Shown: positions 46,508-55,334, counted from the stretch's first letter. The stretch is 64,000 nt of DNA from Scytolyngbya sp. HA4215-MV1 (GCA_019359045.1 JAHHIA010000005.1:424276-488275), one strand, 5' to 3'. Made by a program: numbers and translations. The notes: generated by a model not told the origin, from the letters alone.

Positions 46508-46951
46508 ATGGCAAAATATCGTTCTATCTTGGCAATCCTGTTGGCATTTGTGACCACGCTGCTCGTTAGTTGCAGCAGCCCTGCTAAAGCCAAACCTCCC
46601 ACCTACACCAGCGCTCAGCTAGAACAAATTCAGATATATCAGTCAGATATTAACGCGATGCAACAGCGCTTGCCAGAGTTGGCAACCCTCATCCAAAAGC
46701 GTGAATGGACAAACGTCAGAAACTTCATCCATGGTCCCCTCGGTGAACTGCGCAGCCAAACCAGCCGACTCATTCGTAACTTGCTGCCCAATGCTCAGCC
46801 AGAAGCAGAAAAACTCGCGAAAAATATTTTTGGTCGCTTGATCAAAATTGACTTTGCTGCAGAATCAACCAACTACGACCTGGCAATTCGCAGCTACGGC
46901 GAATTGCGCAGAGATTTAGATGCCTTTTTCCAGCTGCTTCCTCAGGCATAA
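46508..46951 (+). CDS. psbQ: Photosystem II lipoprotein PsbQ (CyanoQ)
   Basis: A 147-residue lumenal lipoprotein that stabilises the oxygen-evolving side of photosystem II. A lipoprotein signal peptide (about 1-22) ends in LLVSCSS, with Cys22 as the lipid-attachment site. The mature part is a four-helix bundle with the family segments IQIYQSDINAMQQRLPEL, EWTNVRNFIHGPLGELR and NYDLAIRSYGELRRDLDAFF. AAGAGGC lies just upstream of the ATG. It follows chlD by about 130 nt on the same strand. Confidence 0.93.
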   Translation: MAKYRSILAILLAFVTTLLVSCSSPAKAKPPTYTSAQLEQIQIYQSDINAMQQRLPELATLIQKREWTNVRNFIHGPLGELRSQTSRLIRNLLPNAQPEAEKLAKNIFGRLIKIDFAAESTNYDLAIRSYGELRRDLDAFFQLLPQA

Positions 46952-47031
46952 GAAGATTTCTAGACAATCGATTTCTGTCATGTGTCTAAGTAGCTGAGCT
47001 AAATTAAATTGAAGATGTTTTTGGGGGTGGA

Positions 47032-47065
47032 GGGGGTAACCCCCTGCCTGGGGGCGCAGCCCCCA
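47032..47065 (+). terminator. Two adjacent G/C-rich stem-loops after psbQ
   Basis: GGGGG-TAA-CCCCC (47032-47044) followed by TGGGGGC-GCA-GCCCCCA (47049-47065). This paired-hairpin sequence is a common cyanobacterial intergenic repeat and may end psbQ transcription, although no U run follows. Confidence 0.5.
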
Positions 47066-47207
47066 ACCCGTTTCTTACAATTAATTAGGGCTACCTACTT
47101 ACTGCAGGTCAGGACATAAAGCTTCGTGCCCTATCCCCTAAAAAGACACAATGCTTGGTGCTCCTTCAGCAGGTAAACCTGGCTCAGAAATTACCGTATG
47201 GAATCGG

Positions 47208-47235
47208 AGAGCCATAGACGATCGTCCATGGCTCT
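47208..47235 (+). promoter_or_regulatory. 28-bp near-perfect palindrome in the leader of the oxidase gene
   Basis: AGAGCCAT at 47208-47215 and ATGGCTCT at 47228-47235 flank the palindrome GACGATCGTC, with one mismatched pair. On the plus strand it is followed by TTTCCCC, so it could be an operator, an attenuator or a late terminator for psbQ. It lies 31 nt before the oxidase ATG. Confidence 0.5.
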
Positions 47236-47266
47236 TTCCCCTCATGACAACCCTAAACCAACCATC

Positions 47267-48415
47267 ATGACTCAGGTGGCTATCGTCGGATGTGGCGTGA
47301 TTGGAGCCATGATCGCCTACGAACTCAGCCAAATCCCCCATCTCAATATCACCGTCTTCGATCGCCAAGCTCCTGCCCAAGCCTCAACCGGAGCCGCTCT
47401 TGGTGTCTTGATGGGAGCCATCAGCCAGAAGCAAAAGGGCGATCGTCTACACATGCGCCTTGCCAGCATCCAGCGATACAACACCCTCATTCCCGAACTT
47501 CAAGCCAAAACCGGACACGCCATTCCCTTCAACCAACAAGGCATTTTACGGCTTTGCTTCGCCGAAGACGACCTCACCAGCTGGCAAAAATTGATCGCAC
47601 TACGACAAACCCAGGGCTGGCATCTAGAAATTCTGGATCAAACACAATTGCAAGCAACCTATCCCCACATCCAAAACGAGCGGGTGCTTGCTGCCATCCA
47701 TTCACGCGACGATCGTCAAGTTGATCCCGTTGCACTCACCCTCGCCCTCATCACTGCTGCCCAACAACAAGGCGTCATCTTTCAGTTCAACACGAAGGTC
47801 GAGCAGTTAACCTCTTCTCCCCAAACTGAGCACCCATCGCTCCAAACTTGCCAGCAACTCCACACCTCATCCGGTAGCTTCTCCGTCGATTGGGTCATTG
47901 TGGCAGCAGGGCTAGGCTCCACCCCTCTCACCGCCAGCCTGCATTCCCCGATCGACCTGCGCCCCGTCCTGGGGCAAGCACTACACATCCAACTGCCCCA
48001 GCCATTACAACTCACTGCTGAACCTGTCATCACTGGCGAAGACATCCACATTGTGCCTTTGGGACAGGGCAGCTATTGGATTGGGGCAACCGTCGAATTT
48101 CTAGCGAATGAATTAGACCCGGAAAAAATTGTGCCTGATCCCGATCGCCTACAACCCCTTCTTCAGGGTGCCATCTCTTTTTGTCCGGCTCTGGCAACCG
48201 GGACGATCGGCAAAACCTGGTCGGGCTTGCGCCCCCGTCCCGAAGGTCGCCCCGCCCCGATTATTGAATGCCTTCCCGGTTACCAAAATGTTCTCCTCGC
48301 CACCGGGCACTATCGCAACGGCATCCTCCTCGCCCCTGCAACCGCTCAAAAGGTCAAAGAGATGATGAGTCTAAATGAAGCTCATTCAGGCTACCGACCT
48401 AGCTCGTTGCCTTAG
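47267..48415 (+). CDS. FAD-dependent amine oxidase of the glycine/D-amino-acid oxidase family
   Basis: A 382-residue flavoprotein of the DAO superfamily. The dinucleotide-binding motif VAIVGCGVIGAMIAYELS starts at residue 4; IDLRPVLGQALHIQLP, GSYWIGATVEF and the C-terminal GLRPRPEGRPAPIIECLPGYQNVLLATGHYRNGILLAPATA are family landmarks. ThiO, which makes iminoglycine for thiamine, is a possible role, but no thiG or other thiamine gene is present, so the substrate stays open. An in-frame ATG at 47228 could add 13 residues. It overlaps the convergent TonB-like gene by 17 bp. Confidence 0.85.
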   Translation: MTQVAIVGCGVIGAMIAYELSQIPHLNITVFDRQAPAQASTGAALGVLMGAISQKQKGDRLHMRLASIQRYNTLIPELQAKTGHAIPFNQQGILRLCFAEDDLTSWQKLIALRQTQGWHLEILDQTQLQATYPHIQNERVLAAIHSRDDRQVDPVALTLALITAAQQQGVIFQFNTKVEQLTSSPQTEHPSLQTCQQLHTSSGSFSVDWVIVAAGLGSTPLTASLHSPIDLRPVLGQALHIQLPQPLQLTAEPVITGEDIHIVPLGQGSYWIGATVEFLANELDPEKIVPDPDRLQPLLQGAISFCPALATGTIGKTWSGLRPRPEGRPAPIIECLPGYQNVLLATGHYRNGILLAPATAQKVKEMMSLNEAHSGYRPSSLP

Positions 48416-49499
48416 CCGGAGGACAAGCAGCTTCAGACGGCTGAAAATCAAAAGGCACAATAATCACCCGATATTCCCCAGTCGCAGCAAACTTTTGCTT
48501 TGCCGTATAATCTAATGCCGCCTCATCCAACACTGCATAACCAGAAGACCACAAAACCTTGGGCTTATCGACAACCTTCCCTTCAGAATCAATCACAACA
48601 CCCAATTCAGCATTACTCTTCAGCTTCGTGAGACAGGCAAGCAGAGGATAAACCCCCGTTACCTTATCTGCCTTAATGGCATCCGCCGCCAATTTGCTCT
48701 CTTTGGCAACGTCTTTAGCAAAACTAAATAATAAATCTGCACTTTCGGAATAAGCCTTGCCTGTCCTCCCAGCACCGTTATAGGTAAGTTTCTGGCGTAG
48801 CTCTTGTTGCCGCGCGATCGCCCCCGATGGAATATTTTGCGGCAAAACTGGCTGATCTGACGGTGGACGAGCGTTGTTTTGACTGGAATTATTGTTTGGG
48901 CTGGCGTTATTATTCTGGCTCGAATTGTTATTCTGGCTGGAATGAGTGCTTTGGTTAGCGTTATTGTTTTGGTTAGCGTTATTATTCTGGCTCGATTGAT
49001 TGTTTTGACTGGAACTCGAAGAACGATTATTTCGAGAAGTGGTCGGCTTGTTAAATGACCCAGAAGTTGTTGTGTCGGATCGCTGTGTTCGTTGAGTAGA
49101 CTTACGATTCCACAAGAATGAATCATCGCGTGTTCCCGTCTCATAATTGAGTGGGGGAGGCGGAGTCGTCATGTTGGGATACAGAGACAACGGATCAATC
49201 AGGGGAGATTGATTGGGCAACGGTGTTGTGGATAAAGGCGGAGTTTGTGTCAAATTGGGGATCGCAGGCTCAGGCTGAGAAAACTGAGGTGCCCGATTTT
49301 GTTCTTCGGGAGTCAACTGCACCAACTGCACCGTACGTTGCTTGTCTATCTCTGGAGTCTTCGAAGACAGAGGCAAAATGGGTGCCACTAGCGCAAACAA
49401 CCCATGCAACCCGATCGAGGTCAAAGTTGCGATCCAGACAGGTTGACGCAGGGTGGTGGGCAACGTTTTGAAAAAAGAGGACGGAAATGAATAGGGCAT
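48399..49499 (-). CDS. TonB-like energy transducer with Asn/Gln-rich linker
   Basis: A 366-residue protein with one N-terminal membrane helix (about 23-42), a Pro-rich stretch, then a very Asn/Gln/Ser-rich linker (about 135-220) built of repeats such as SSQNNN and NANQNNN. The C-terminal part contains NAELGVVIDSEGKVVDKPKVLWSSGY followed by LDEAALDYTAKQKF, resembling the TonB C-terminal domain. It would link inner-membrane proton channels to outer-membrane receptors. GAGG lies 8 nt before the chosen ATG. Its ExbB partner may be the one encoded near 29.1-29.8 kb. Confidence 0.78.
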   Translation of the reverse strand: MPYSFPSSFFKTLPTTLRQPVWIATLTSIGLHGLFALVAPILPLSSKTPEIDKQRTVQLVQLTPEEQNRAPQFSQPEPAIPNLTQTPPLSTTPLPNQSPLIDPLSLYPNMTTPPPPLNYETGTRDDSFLWNRKSTQRTQRSDTTTSGSFNKPTTSRNNRSSSSSQNNQSSQNNNANQNNNANQSTHSSQNNNSSQNNNASPNNNSSQNNARPPSDQPVLPQNIPSGAIARQQELRQKLTYNGAGRTGKAYSESADLLFSFAKDVAKESKLAADAIKADKVTGVYPLLACLTKLKSNAELGVVIDSEGKVVDKPKVLWSSGYAVLDEAALDYTAKQKFAATGEYRVIIVPFDFQPSEAACPPAKATS

Positions 49500-49699
49500 A
49501 GAGATCGCCTCGACAAGGTCAGGCACAAAAGCAAATCCGATAAACAGGGAAATCATCCCGCTCAAATCTTAGCTTTAGAAGCTCAAAGATGACTGGCAAA
49601 ATCTGAGTCTTAAAGTCGCTCTTCCTAAGAGAGAGGGAGGAGAATCTTATCGGGTTTGCTACCAGCAGTAGGACTTTTAAAGCACCCTTTGATCTTCAA

Positions 49700-49806
49700 C
49701 GCTCGAACGGTTATGTTCTAGATATGTTGTTGGTATTTTTGAAAGCTTTGCTCAGCAAAGCTTTCAAAAATACCAACAACACCTTTGAAACACTACCCGC
49801 TCGAAC
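49700..49806. mobile_element. 89-bp hairpin MITE, copy 1, with 9-bp target duplication
   Basis: The direct repeat CGCTCGAAC at 49700-49708 and 49798-49806 flanks an 89-bp element (49709-49797). Its core is a perfect 27-bp stem with a 3-nt loop (49725-49751 with 49755-49781; arm begins TGTTGTTGGTATTTTTGAAA). Outer ends GGTTATGTT and, inverted, GGTAGTGTT are imperfect terminal repeats. An inverted copy lies at 52140-52227. Nothing else is recognised in 49500-49934 except a possible MITE relic at 49665-49690. Confidence 0.85.
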
Positions 49807-49934
49807 ACCAGAGACGACAGATACTTCAGAAAGTTGCCGAAAGGGGCGAATCTCAATCGCCTCGGTTTCCATCTCGCCGATTCTCTGCGATAGAGTGAGA
49901 AAGGCGAGCTTACAGAAATTTCACGCAACTTTGT

Positions 49935-50636
49935 ATGCCTTTACCGACTGTGATTTTGCCGGGTTATCTGGCAGCCGCGATCGAATACCAGCCCCTGGAA
50001 CAAGCCCTGCGATCGTTAGGATATCCCACAGTTACAGTCCCTATCCAAAAGCGCGATTGGTTCCCGACACTGGGTGGCAGATCCATGTCACCTATTCTGC
50101 AACAGCTCGATCGCACCGTCCGGCAAGTTCGGCAAGAACACAACGCCAGCCAAATCAATCTGATTGGTCATTCCGCCGGGGGGTGGATTTCGCGCATATA
50201 CCTGGGCGAAAAACCCTACTGGGTGCACACCAAAGACATTGGAAAAGACCGACTTTGGCAAGCTCATCCCCACGTTCACACCCTGATCACCCTGGGCACC
50301 CCCCACACTAGTCTGGAGCGATGGACACGGTTAAACCTAGACTTTGTCAACCACTCCTACCCCGGAGCTTTCTATCCTGACGTGCGCTACATTTGCGTTG
50401 CTGGCAAAGCCATTTATGGCGAACGTCGCCTTAAAAACTGGCTTGCCTACAGCAGCTACCAAATCACCTGTGGCGAAGGCAACTGTTGGGGAGACGGCAT
50501 TACCCCAATCATCGCCGCCCACCTAGAAGGCGCAACCAATTTAACCCTGGCAGGCGTGCAGCATGCCCCCCGTGCCCGTGGCATCTGGTATGGATCGCCA
50601 GAACCTTTGCAAGCCTGGGTACAGTATCTGGCGTGA
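49935..50636 (+). CDS. Alpha/beta-hydrolase lipase/esterase
   Basis: A 233-residue serine hydrolase. The nucleophile elbow is GHSAGG with Ser80; an oxyanion-type segment VILPGYLAAA starts the protein, TLGTPHTS follows the elbow as in triacylglycerol lipases, and the late GDGITP and GVQHAPRARG segments supply likely Asp and His. It has no signal peptide, so it is probably cytosolic or membrane-peripheral. Substrate unknown. It forms its own unit between a MITE and a convergent phosphoesterase. Confidence 0.87.
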   Translation: MPLPTVILPGYLAAAIEYQPLEQALRSLGYPTVTVPIQKRDWFPTLGGRSMSPILQQLDRTVRQVRQEHNASQINLIGHSAGGWISRIYLGEKPYWVHTKDIGKDRLWQAHPHVHTLITLGTPHTSLERWTRLNLDFVNHSYPGAFYPDVRYICVAGKAIYGERRLKNWLAYSSYQITCGEGNCWGDGITPIIAAHLEGATNLTLAGVQHAPRARGIWYGSPEPLQAWVQYLA

Positions 50637-50693
50637 AAGAAAGAGTACGCACATAAAAAAATCTCCTGACTCGTGCCTCCCGACCCCTGCCTC

Positions 50694-51518
50694 TTAAACC
50701 AACGTAATCACCGTTACTTCGGGGGGACAAAAAAAGCGTCCGGGGAAATAAGAACCCAAGCCTCGATTGACATACAGAAAATTGTCATTCACTCGATGTA
50801 AACCCGAAGCCCACTCCCAGTGTTGGACAACCCGGTGCTTCTTCCTTAAAAAAGGAATGCACCGACGAATGCGTTTGGGAATTTTGCGCTGCAAATTCTG
50901 GTACAGTTCTGAAGCATTGCCAACCCCCGGTAGAACAATCTGCCCACCATGGGTGTGTCCCGAAAGTTGCAAATCGACACGCCATTTTTTTAGCACCGCA
51001 GCCGTATCAGGATTATGCGATAAAACGATGCGCGGAATAGCTTGATCAATTTGAGCAATCAAAGGGGCTGGATTGAATTGTCCCGACCAGTAATCTGCCA
51101 GCCCAACCAGTGCCAGTTCTGCTCCCAGGGGATAAGCAATTTCATTCCATAACACCTGGATACCAGCATTCCCCAAGGTTTGAGAAAGAAGTTTACGAGA
51201 AACATGCAGACAATTGTCATGGTTTCCCAACACAGCAAACATCCCCGCCCGACTTTGCAACTGTTTGAGTCGTTGCGCCAGTTGATGAATTGGCGTTGGG
51301 TCGTCGGTGATCAGGTCGCCTGTAAAGACCACCAGATCGGGTTCTACAAAATTGCAAGCTGCGATCGCCTCTGCTAATAGTTTTTCTGAAAGTCGAACAC
51401 CGTCGTAATGCAAATCGGAAAGTTGAACTAGTTTTGTGCCCCTCAATTTTTCAGGAAGTCCAGCGATCGGCACGGTCACTGTTTCTACCGATAATGGTCC
51501 AGTTAGGAGCCTATGCAT
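50694..51518 (-). CDS. Metallophosphoesterase (YkuE-like)
   Basis: A 274-residue calcineurin-like phosphoesterase. All metal-binding motifs are visible: LSDLHYDG, VVFTGDLITD, AVLGNHDNCLH, VLSHNPDTA and the late LSGHTHGGQIVLPG. The GHTHGGQ form and overall length match YkuE-type enzymes, which act on lipid-linked phosphates or small phosphoesters. The N-terminus has no clear membrane helix here. Substrate not deducible. Confidence 0.9.
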   Translation of the reverse strand: MHRLLTGPLSVETVTVPIAGLPEKLRGTKLVQLSDLHYDGVRLSEKLLAEAIAACNFVEPDLVVFTGDLITDDPTPIHQLAQRLKQLQSRAGMFAVLGNHDNCLHVSRKLLSQTLGNAGIQVLWNEIAYPLGAELALVGLADYWSGQFNPAPLIAQIDQAIPRIVLSHNPDTAAVLKKWRVDLQLSGHTHGGQIVLPGVGNASELYQNLQRKIPKRIRRCIPFLRKKHRVVQHWEWASGLHRVNDNFLYVNRGLGSYFPGRFFCPPEVTVITLV

Positions 51519-51666
51519 AAATGGGGACGATCTTCTACCAATGAGCGCTTTCAGCCTAACAAAGCTGAATTGAAGTGGGTAGGGGAGAAATTACTGCTAT
51601 AGAATTCTGGAGACATCTAATTCTGGAGATGCTGATTTTGGCAACCCACCTCCTCAATACGTCCTT

Positions 51667-52143
51667 ATGCTAACGCTAACCCAAAAGCTTTCCACGGCAC
51701 CCAAAGCTACTGCCAGTCTTGTGTTATCGCTAACCTCAGAAGAACGTACGCGATCGCGACATTTATTTCACACGCCCGACGGGATCTCCGTCTATTTATA
51801 TTTGCCCAGAGGAACCGTACTGCAAGATGGCGACTTCCTAACCGACGAGACCGGACAACAAATTGTGCGGATCGTTGCACAGCCAGAACCCGTACTCACA
51901 GTAAAAGCTGAGCATTGGGTCGATTTGCTCAGAGCCGCCTATCATCTGGGCAACCGTCATGTCCCGTTAGAAATCACCGCAAACTCTCTGCATCTGGCAA
52001 CCGATCCCGTTTTGCAATCCATGTTGCAACAATTGGGTGTACAAGTGGTCGAAGAACTGGTGCCTTTTCAACCTGAAACTGGAGCCTACAGACAAAACCA
52101 TAGCCATAGTCATAGTCATAGTCACAGTAGCGCGAGTAGGTAG
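51667..52143 (+). CDS. ureE: Urease accessory protein UreE (nickel metallochaperone)
   Basis: A 158-residue nickel chaperone for urease. The N-terminal peptide-binding domain includes LSLTSEERTRSRHLF; the metal-binding domain contains AYHLGNRHVPLEI with the conserved His. The C-terminus is a HSHSHSHSHS tract encoded by a CATAGT microsatellite. The last codons and the stop overlap the edge of a MITE insertion (from 52140). Removing the element and one target copy restores an older ending SSASSC-stop, so the tail was changed by the insertion. ureF follows after 123 nt. Confidence 0.95.
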   Translation: MLTLTQKLSTAPKATASLVLSLTSEERTRSRHLFHTPDGISVYLYLPRGTVLQDGDFLTDETGQQIVRIVAQPEPVLTVKAEHWVDLLRAAYHLGNRHVPLEITANSLHLATDPVLQSMLQQLGVQVVEELVPFQPETGAYRQNHSHSHSHSHSSASR

Positions 52144-52236
52144 TGCTTCAAAGGTGTTGTTGGTATTTTTGAAAACTTTGCTGAGTAAAGCTTTCAAAAA
52201 TACCAACAACATGTCCACGACCTAACCCGCTAGTAG
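52131..52236. mobile_element. Hairpin MITE, copy 2 (inverted), inserted at the ureE 3' end
   Basis: CGCGAGTAG at 52131-52139 and CGCTAGTAG at 52228-52236 are target duplications with one mismatch. Between them (52140-52227, 88 bp) lies an inverted copy of the element at 49709-49797. The 27-bp stem is retained (52155-52181 with 52185-52211), with one mismatch and one G-T pair. The 22-bp flank at 52133-52154 matches copy 1 at 19 of 22 positions. Confidence 0.82.
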
Positions 52237-52266
52237 CTGTTAGCCAATCACAGTCAATCGTGTTTC

Positions 52267-52983
52267 ATGCCTGATCTCCACTCATCCCTTTCTCTATTGG
52301 GTTTACTACAACTCTCAAGTTCAACATTGCCCGTTGGCGCTTATAGCTACTCTGAAGGACTAGAAGCATTGGTCGAAGCTGGCAAAATTTTCCATGGAGA
52401 AAGCCTGCAACACTGGCTAGCGTGGGAATTACGCTATGGTTCCATCCAGTTAGAAGCCGCTGCCATGGTGCGAACCTATCGCGCGATCGCCACCGACGAT
52501 TGTGCCGCCATTCTGTATTGGAACGCCTGGTTATCAGCTGTGCGAGAAACCGAAGAATTGCGATCGCAAAGCTGGCAAATGGGACGATCGCTCCTCCGCT
52601 TGCTGCAAGACACTCAACCCAATAGGGAACCTAACCCTGAAATGGTGACAAAACTCGCTGAAGTGCAACAAGTCTGCGGTCATCATTGCAATTTTGCGAT
52701 CGCCTTTGCTCTCGCCGCGACCTATTGGCAAATTGACGAGCGATCGGCTCTCTTTGGCTATCTGTTTAGCTGGGCAAATAATCTAGTCGGTGCAGGGGTG
52801 CGCTTGATCCCACTAGGACAAACGATCGGACAGCAAATTCTTCTAAACTTGCATGAAGCGATCGAACTGGCCAGCCAAACCATCCTGACCCTATCCGACG
52901 ACGACCTCGCCGCCTGCGGTTGGGGCTTGTCTCTGGCAAGCATGACCCACGAAACCCAATACTCCCGTCTATTTCGCAGCTAG
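52267..52983 (+). CDS. ureF: Urease accessory protein UreF
   Basis: A 238-residue all-helical protein that forms the UreF-UreG-UreH(D) activation complex and gates nickel delivery. Typical segments are [29 protein letters not shown] near the start, [30 protein letters not shown], and the C-terminal [18 protein letters not shown]. It lies between ureE and ureG. The urease structural genes and ureD are not in the window. Confidence 0.96.
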   Translation: MPDLHSSLSLLGLLQLSSSTLPVGAYSYSEGLEALVEAGKIFHGESLQHWLAWELRYGSIQLEAAAMVRTYRAIATDDCAAILYWNAWLSAVRETEELRSQSWQMGRSLLRLLQDTQPNREPNPEMVTKLAEVQQVCGHHCNFAIAFALAATYWQIDERSALFGYLFSWANNLVGAGVRLIPLGQTIGQQILLNLHEAIELASQTILTLSDDDLAACGWGLSLASMTHETQYSRLFRS

Positions 52984-53054
52984 AAAACCAGCGGTAGAAT
53001 TGTTCTCTTTCTTATTGCCTTATTAATCGAATAGCAGCAACTATATTGATGGAG

Positions 53055-53075
53055 ATCCAAAACCCAAAATCCAAA
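53055..53075 (+). repeat. ATCCAAA heptamer array before ureG
   Basis: ATCCAAA-ACCCAAA-ATCCAAA, ending 5 nt before the ureG ATG. The same array, three exact units, ends 5 nt before urtE (58627-58647). It occupies the place where a Shine-Dalgarno sequence is expected. Confidence 0.85.
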
Positions 53076-53080
53076 ATCCT

Positions 53081-53698
53081 ATGAACGCTTTTCGGATTGG
53101 CATTGCAGGTCCTGTCGGTTCAGGCAAAACCGCTTTGGTAGATGCGCTCTGCAAGATGATGCGGCAACAGTACAAAATTGCCGTCGTCACCAATGACATC
53201 TACACCCAAGAAGACGCGCAGTTTTTAGTGCGTAGCCAAGCCTTAGAGCAAGATCGCATCATTGGGGTGGAAACAGGCGGATGTCCTCATGCTGCCATTC
53301 GAGAAGATGCCTCCATGAACCTGGCAGCGATCGCTGATCTAGAACAACGCTTTACCGATTTGGACATCATCTTCGTTGAAAGTGGCGGCGACAACTTGGC
53401 AGCCACCTTTAGCCCAGAACTGGTTGATCTCACTATTTATGTTATCGATGTTGCCGGAGGTGACAAAATCCCCCGCAAAGGCGGTCCGGGGATTACTAAA
53501 TCTGACCTGCTTGTGATCAACAAAACCGACTTGGCTCCCATGGTTGGTGCAGATCTTGCCGTGATGGCACGAGATTCCCAAAAAATGCGGGGTGCCAAAC
53601 CCTTCGCCTTTACCAACTTGAAAACTCAAGTGGGACTCGCAACAGTTCTTGAATTCCTGCAAACTCACCTGAGACCAGCATTGGCAGTCACCCAGTAA
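53081..53698 (+). CDS. ureG: Urease accessory GTPase UreG
   Basis: A 205-residue SIMIBI-class GTPase that powers nickel insertion into urease. Walker A GPVGSGKT is at 10-17; other signatures are [33 protein letters not shown] with the CPH nickel-binding motif, [18 protein letters not shown] and the guanine-specificity NKTDLAP. Complete length. No Shine-Dalgarno sequence is seen; the ATCCAAA array sits directly upstream. Confidence 0.97.
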   Translation: MNAFRIGIAGPVGSGKTALVDALCKMMRQQYKIAVVTNDIYTQEDAQFLVRSQALEQDRIIGVETGGCPHAAIREDASMNLAAIADLEQRFTDLDIIFVESGGDNLAATFSPELVDLTIYVIDVAGGDKIPRKGGPGITKSDLLVINKTDLAPMVGADLAVMARDSQKMRGAKPFAFTNLKTQVGLATVLEFLQTHLRPALAVTQ

Positions 53699-53804
53699 CC
53701 AGACTTTCTGCACCTTCTCTGTCTCCGCTCTCTGATTCTTCATATCGCCCCCTTTTTCACCCGCATGCCAGTATCAGCAGCGCCCCTACCTACGGTTGCG
53801 ATAT

Positions 53805-53886
53805 GTTACGAATCTTACACATCCCTACCAGTAATACAGTTTTGTATAGTCAAATACAATTTGCCTTAGAAGCTTCGCCCTAATAT
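53805..53886 (+). promoter_or_regulatory. NtcA-activated promoter of the urt operon
   Basis: A perfect NtcA site GTA-N8-TAC lies at 53844-53857, followed after 23 nt by the -10 box TAATAT (53881-53886). This is the classical layout of cyanobacterial nitrogen-responsive class II promoters. A weaker site, GTT-N8-TAC, lies 39 bp upstream (53805-53818). Transcription should start near 53893, about 60 nt before urtA, and rise under nitrogen limitation. Confidence 0.82.
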
Positions 53887-53952
53887 CTCAGAGTTATTAC
53901 CGAGCCTTCATTTGTTCTCGGCATTAAATCTTAGTGGGGAGCGAGTTACTCC

Positions 53953-55269
53953 ATGACAAGACAGTTTGGTCGTCGTGAATTTATCATCTTTACTTCCGCA
54001 GCTACCGGCACGGTTTTTTTGAAAGCCTGTACAGGGAGTGGTACGGATACTACTTCTTCGCCCAGTTCTACAGAGGCTCCAGCCTCTCCAACAGCCAGCG
54101 GTGACACGATTAAAGTAGGGATTTTGCACTCCCTCAGTGGCACCATGGCAATTAGTGAAAAGAGCGTCGTTGATGCCGAAAACTTGGCAATCGAAGAGAT
54201 CAACGCAGCAGGCGGCGTACTAGGCAAGAAAATCGAAGCGATCACCGAAGATGGTGCTTCCGATTGGCCCACGTTCAATGAAAAAGCAAAGAAACTCATC
54301 GACCAGGATAAGGTCGTTACGATCTTTGGTTGCTGGACTTCTGCCAGCCGTAAAGCCGTATTGCCCACCTTTGAGTCGAAAAACCACATGCTGTGGTATC
54401 CCGTGCAATACGAAGGTCAAGAATGTTCCAAAAACATCTTTTATACAGGCGCAGCCCCTAACCAGCAAATTGAGCCTTCTGTGGAATGGTTGCTGAAAAA
54501 CAAGGGCAAAGAATTCTTCCTGGTAGGTTCTGACTACGTATTTCCTCGGACAGCCAACACCATCATCAAAGCTCAATTGGAAGCCTTGGGTGGCAAAACC
54601 GTAGGTGAAGACTACATCCCCTTGGGGGGGACTGAAGTTACCCCGATTATTTCCAAAATCAAAGCCGCGTTGCCCAATGGCGGCGTCATTTACAACAGCT
54701 TGAACGGTGACAGCAACGTTGCCTTCTTCAAACAGTTGCAAGGAGCGGGTCTGGGTCCCGACAAATATCCTTCCATGTCGGTGAGTATTGCTGAAGAAGA
54801 AGTGAAAGCGATCGGGGTGGAATATCTGAAAGGTCACTACGCCGCCTGGAACTACTTCCAAACGGTCGATACCCCTGAAAGCAAGAAGTTTGTAGCAGCC
54901 TTCAAGAAGAAATATGGCGAGGAGCGAGTCGTCAACGACCCCATGGAAGCGGCTTACATCATGGTTTACCTGTGGAAGCAAGCGGTCGAAAAAGCGGGCA
55001 CTGCTGACGATTTAGAAAAGGTACGGATGGCTGCTTTGGGGCAAACCTTTGATGCACCCGAAGGCAAAGTCACCCTGGAAAACAACCACCACCTGGCAAA
55101 AGTCGTCCGGATTGGCGAAGTCAGAGAGGATGGATTGTTCAACATCGTCTATGACACCAAGACCGCAGTGAAGCCAGTGCCCTGGAACCAATTTGTGAAA
55201 GATACCAAGGGCTATGCTTGCGACTGGTCTGACCCCGCCAAAGGTGGCAAGTATCAAGTTAAAAGCTAA
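53953..55269 (+). CDS. urtA: Urea ABC transporter substrate-binding protein UrtA
   Basis: A 438-residue periplasmic binding protein of the high-affinity urea transporter. The leader has a twin-arginine-like start ([17 protein letters not shown]) and a lipobox-like LKAC near residues 24-27, so it may be a lipoprotein. The type I periplasmic-binding fold shows [19 protein letters not shown], the [11 protein letters not shown] segment, [27 protein letters not shown] and [16 protein letters not shown], which are hallmarks of UrtA rather than of branched-chain amino-acid receptors. It is the first gene after the NtcA promoter. Confidence 0.96.
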   Translation: MTRQFGRREFIIFTSAATGTVFLKACTGSGTDTTSSPSSTEAPASPTASGDTIKVGILHSLSGTMAISEKSVVDAENLAIEEINAAGGVLGKKIEAITEDGASDWPTFNEKAKKLIDQDKVVTIFGCWTSASRKAVLPTFESKNHMLWYPVQYEGQECSKNIFYTGAAPNQQIEPSVEWLLKNKGKEFFLVGSDYVFPRTANTIIKAQLEALGGKTVGEDYIPLGGTEVTPIISKIKAALPNGGVIYNSLNGDSNVAFFKQLQGAGLGPDKYPSMSVSIAEEEVKAIGVEYLKGHYAAWNYFQTVDTPESKKFVAAFKKKYGEERVVNDPMEAAYIMVYLWKQAVEKAGTADDLEKVRMAALGQTFDAPEGKVTLENNHHLAKVVRIGEVREDGLFNIVYDTKTAVKPVPWNQFVKDTKGYACDWSDPAKGGKYQVKS

Positions 55270-55286
55270 AGCATCGGCATGACTGG

Positions 55287-55331
55287 GATGAGGTTTGAGT
55301 TGGCAATTTCTGCGCTCACTCAAACCTCATC
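55287..55331 (+). promoter_or_regulatory. urtA-urtB intercistronic stem-loop
   Basis: GATGAGGTTTGAGT at 55287-55300 pairs perfectly over 14 bp with 55318-55331; the loop is 17 nt. No U run follows, so it probably protects the urtA message or reduces read-through into urtB, a usual way to make more binding protein than permease. Confidence 0.65.
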
Positions 55332-55334
55332 ATT

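Noticed and set aside
49625..49690. Possible decayed relative of the MITE at 44042-44204
   Set aside because: Only one end (49665-49690) resembles the terminal repeat; the other end and a target duplication are not convincing.
49724..50311. 195-codon plus-strand frame starting inside the hairpin MITE
   Set aside because: Begins in the mobile element and overlaps the lipase gene in another frame.
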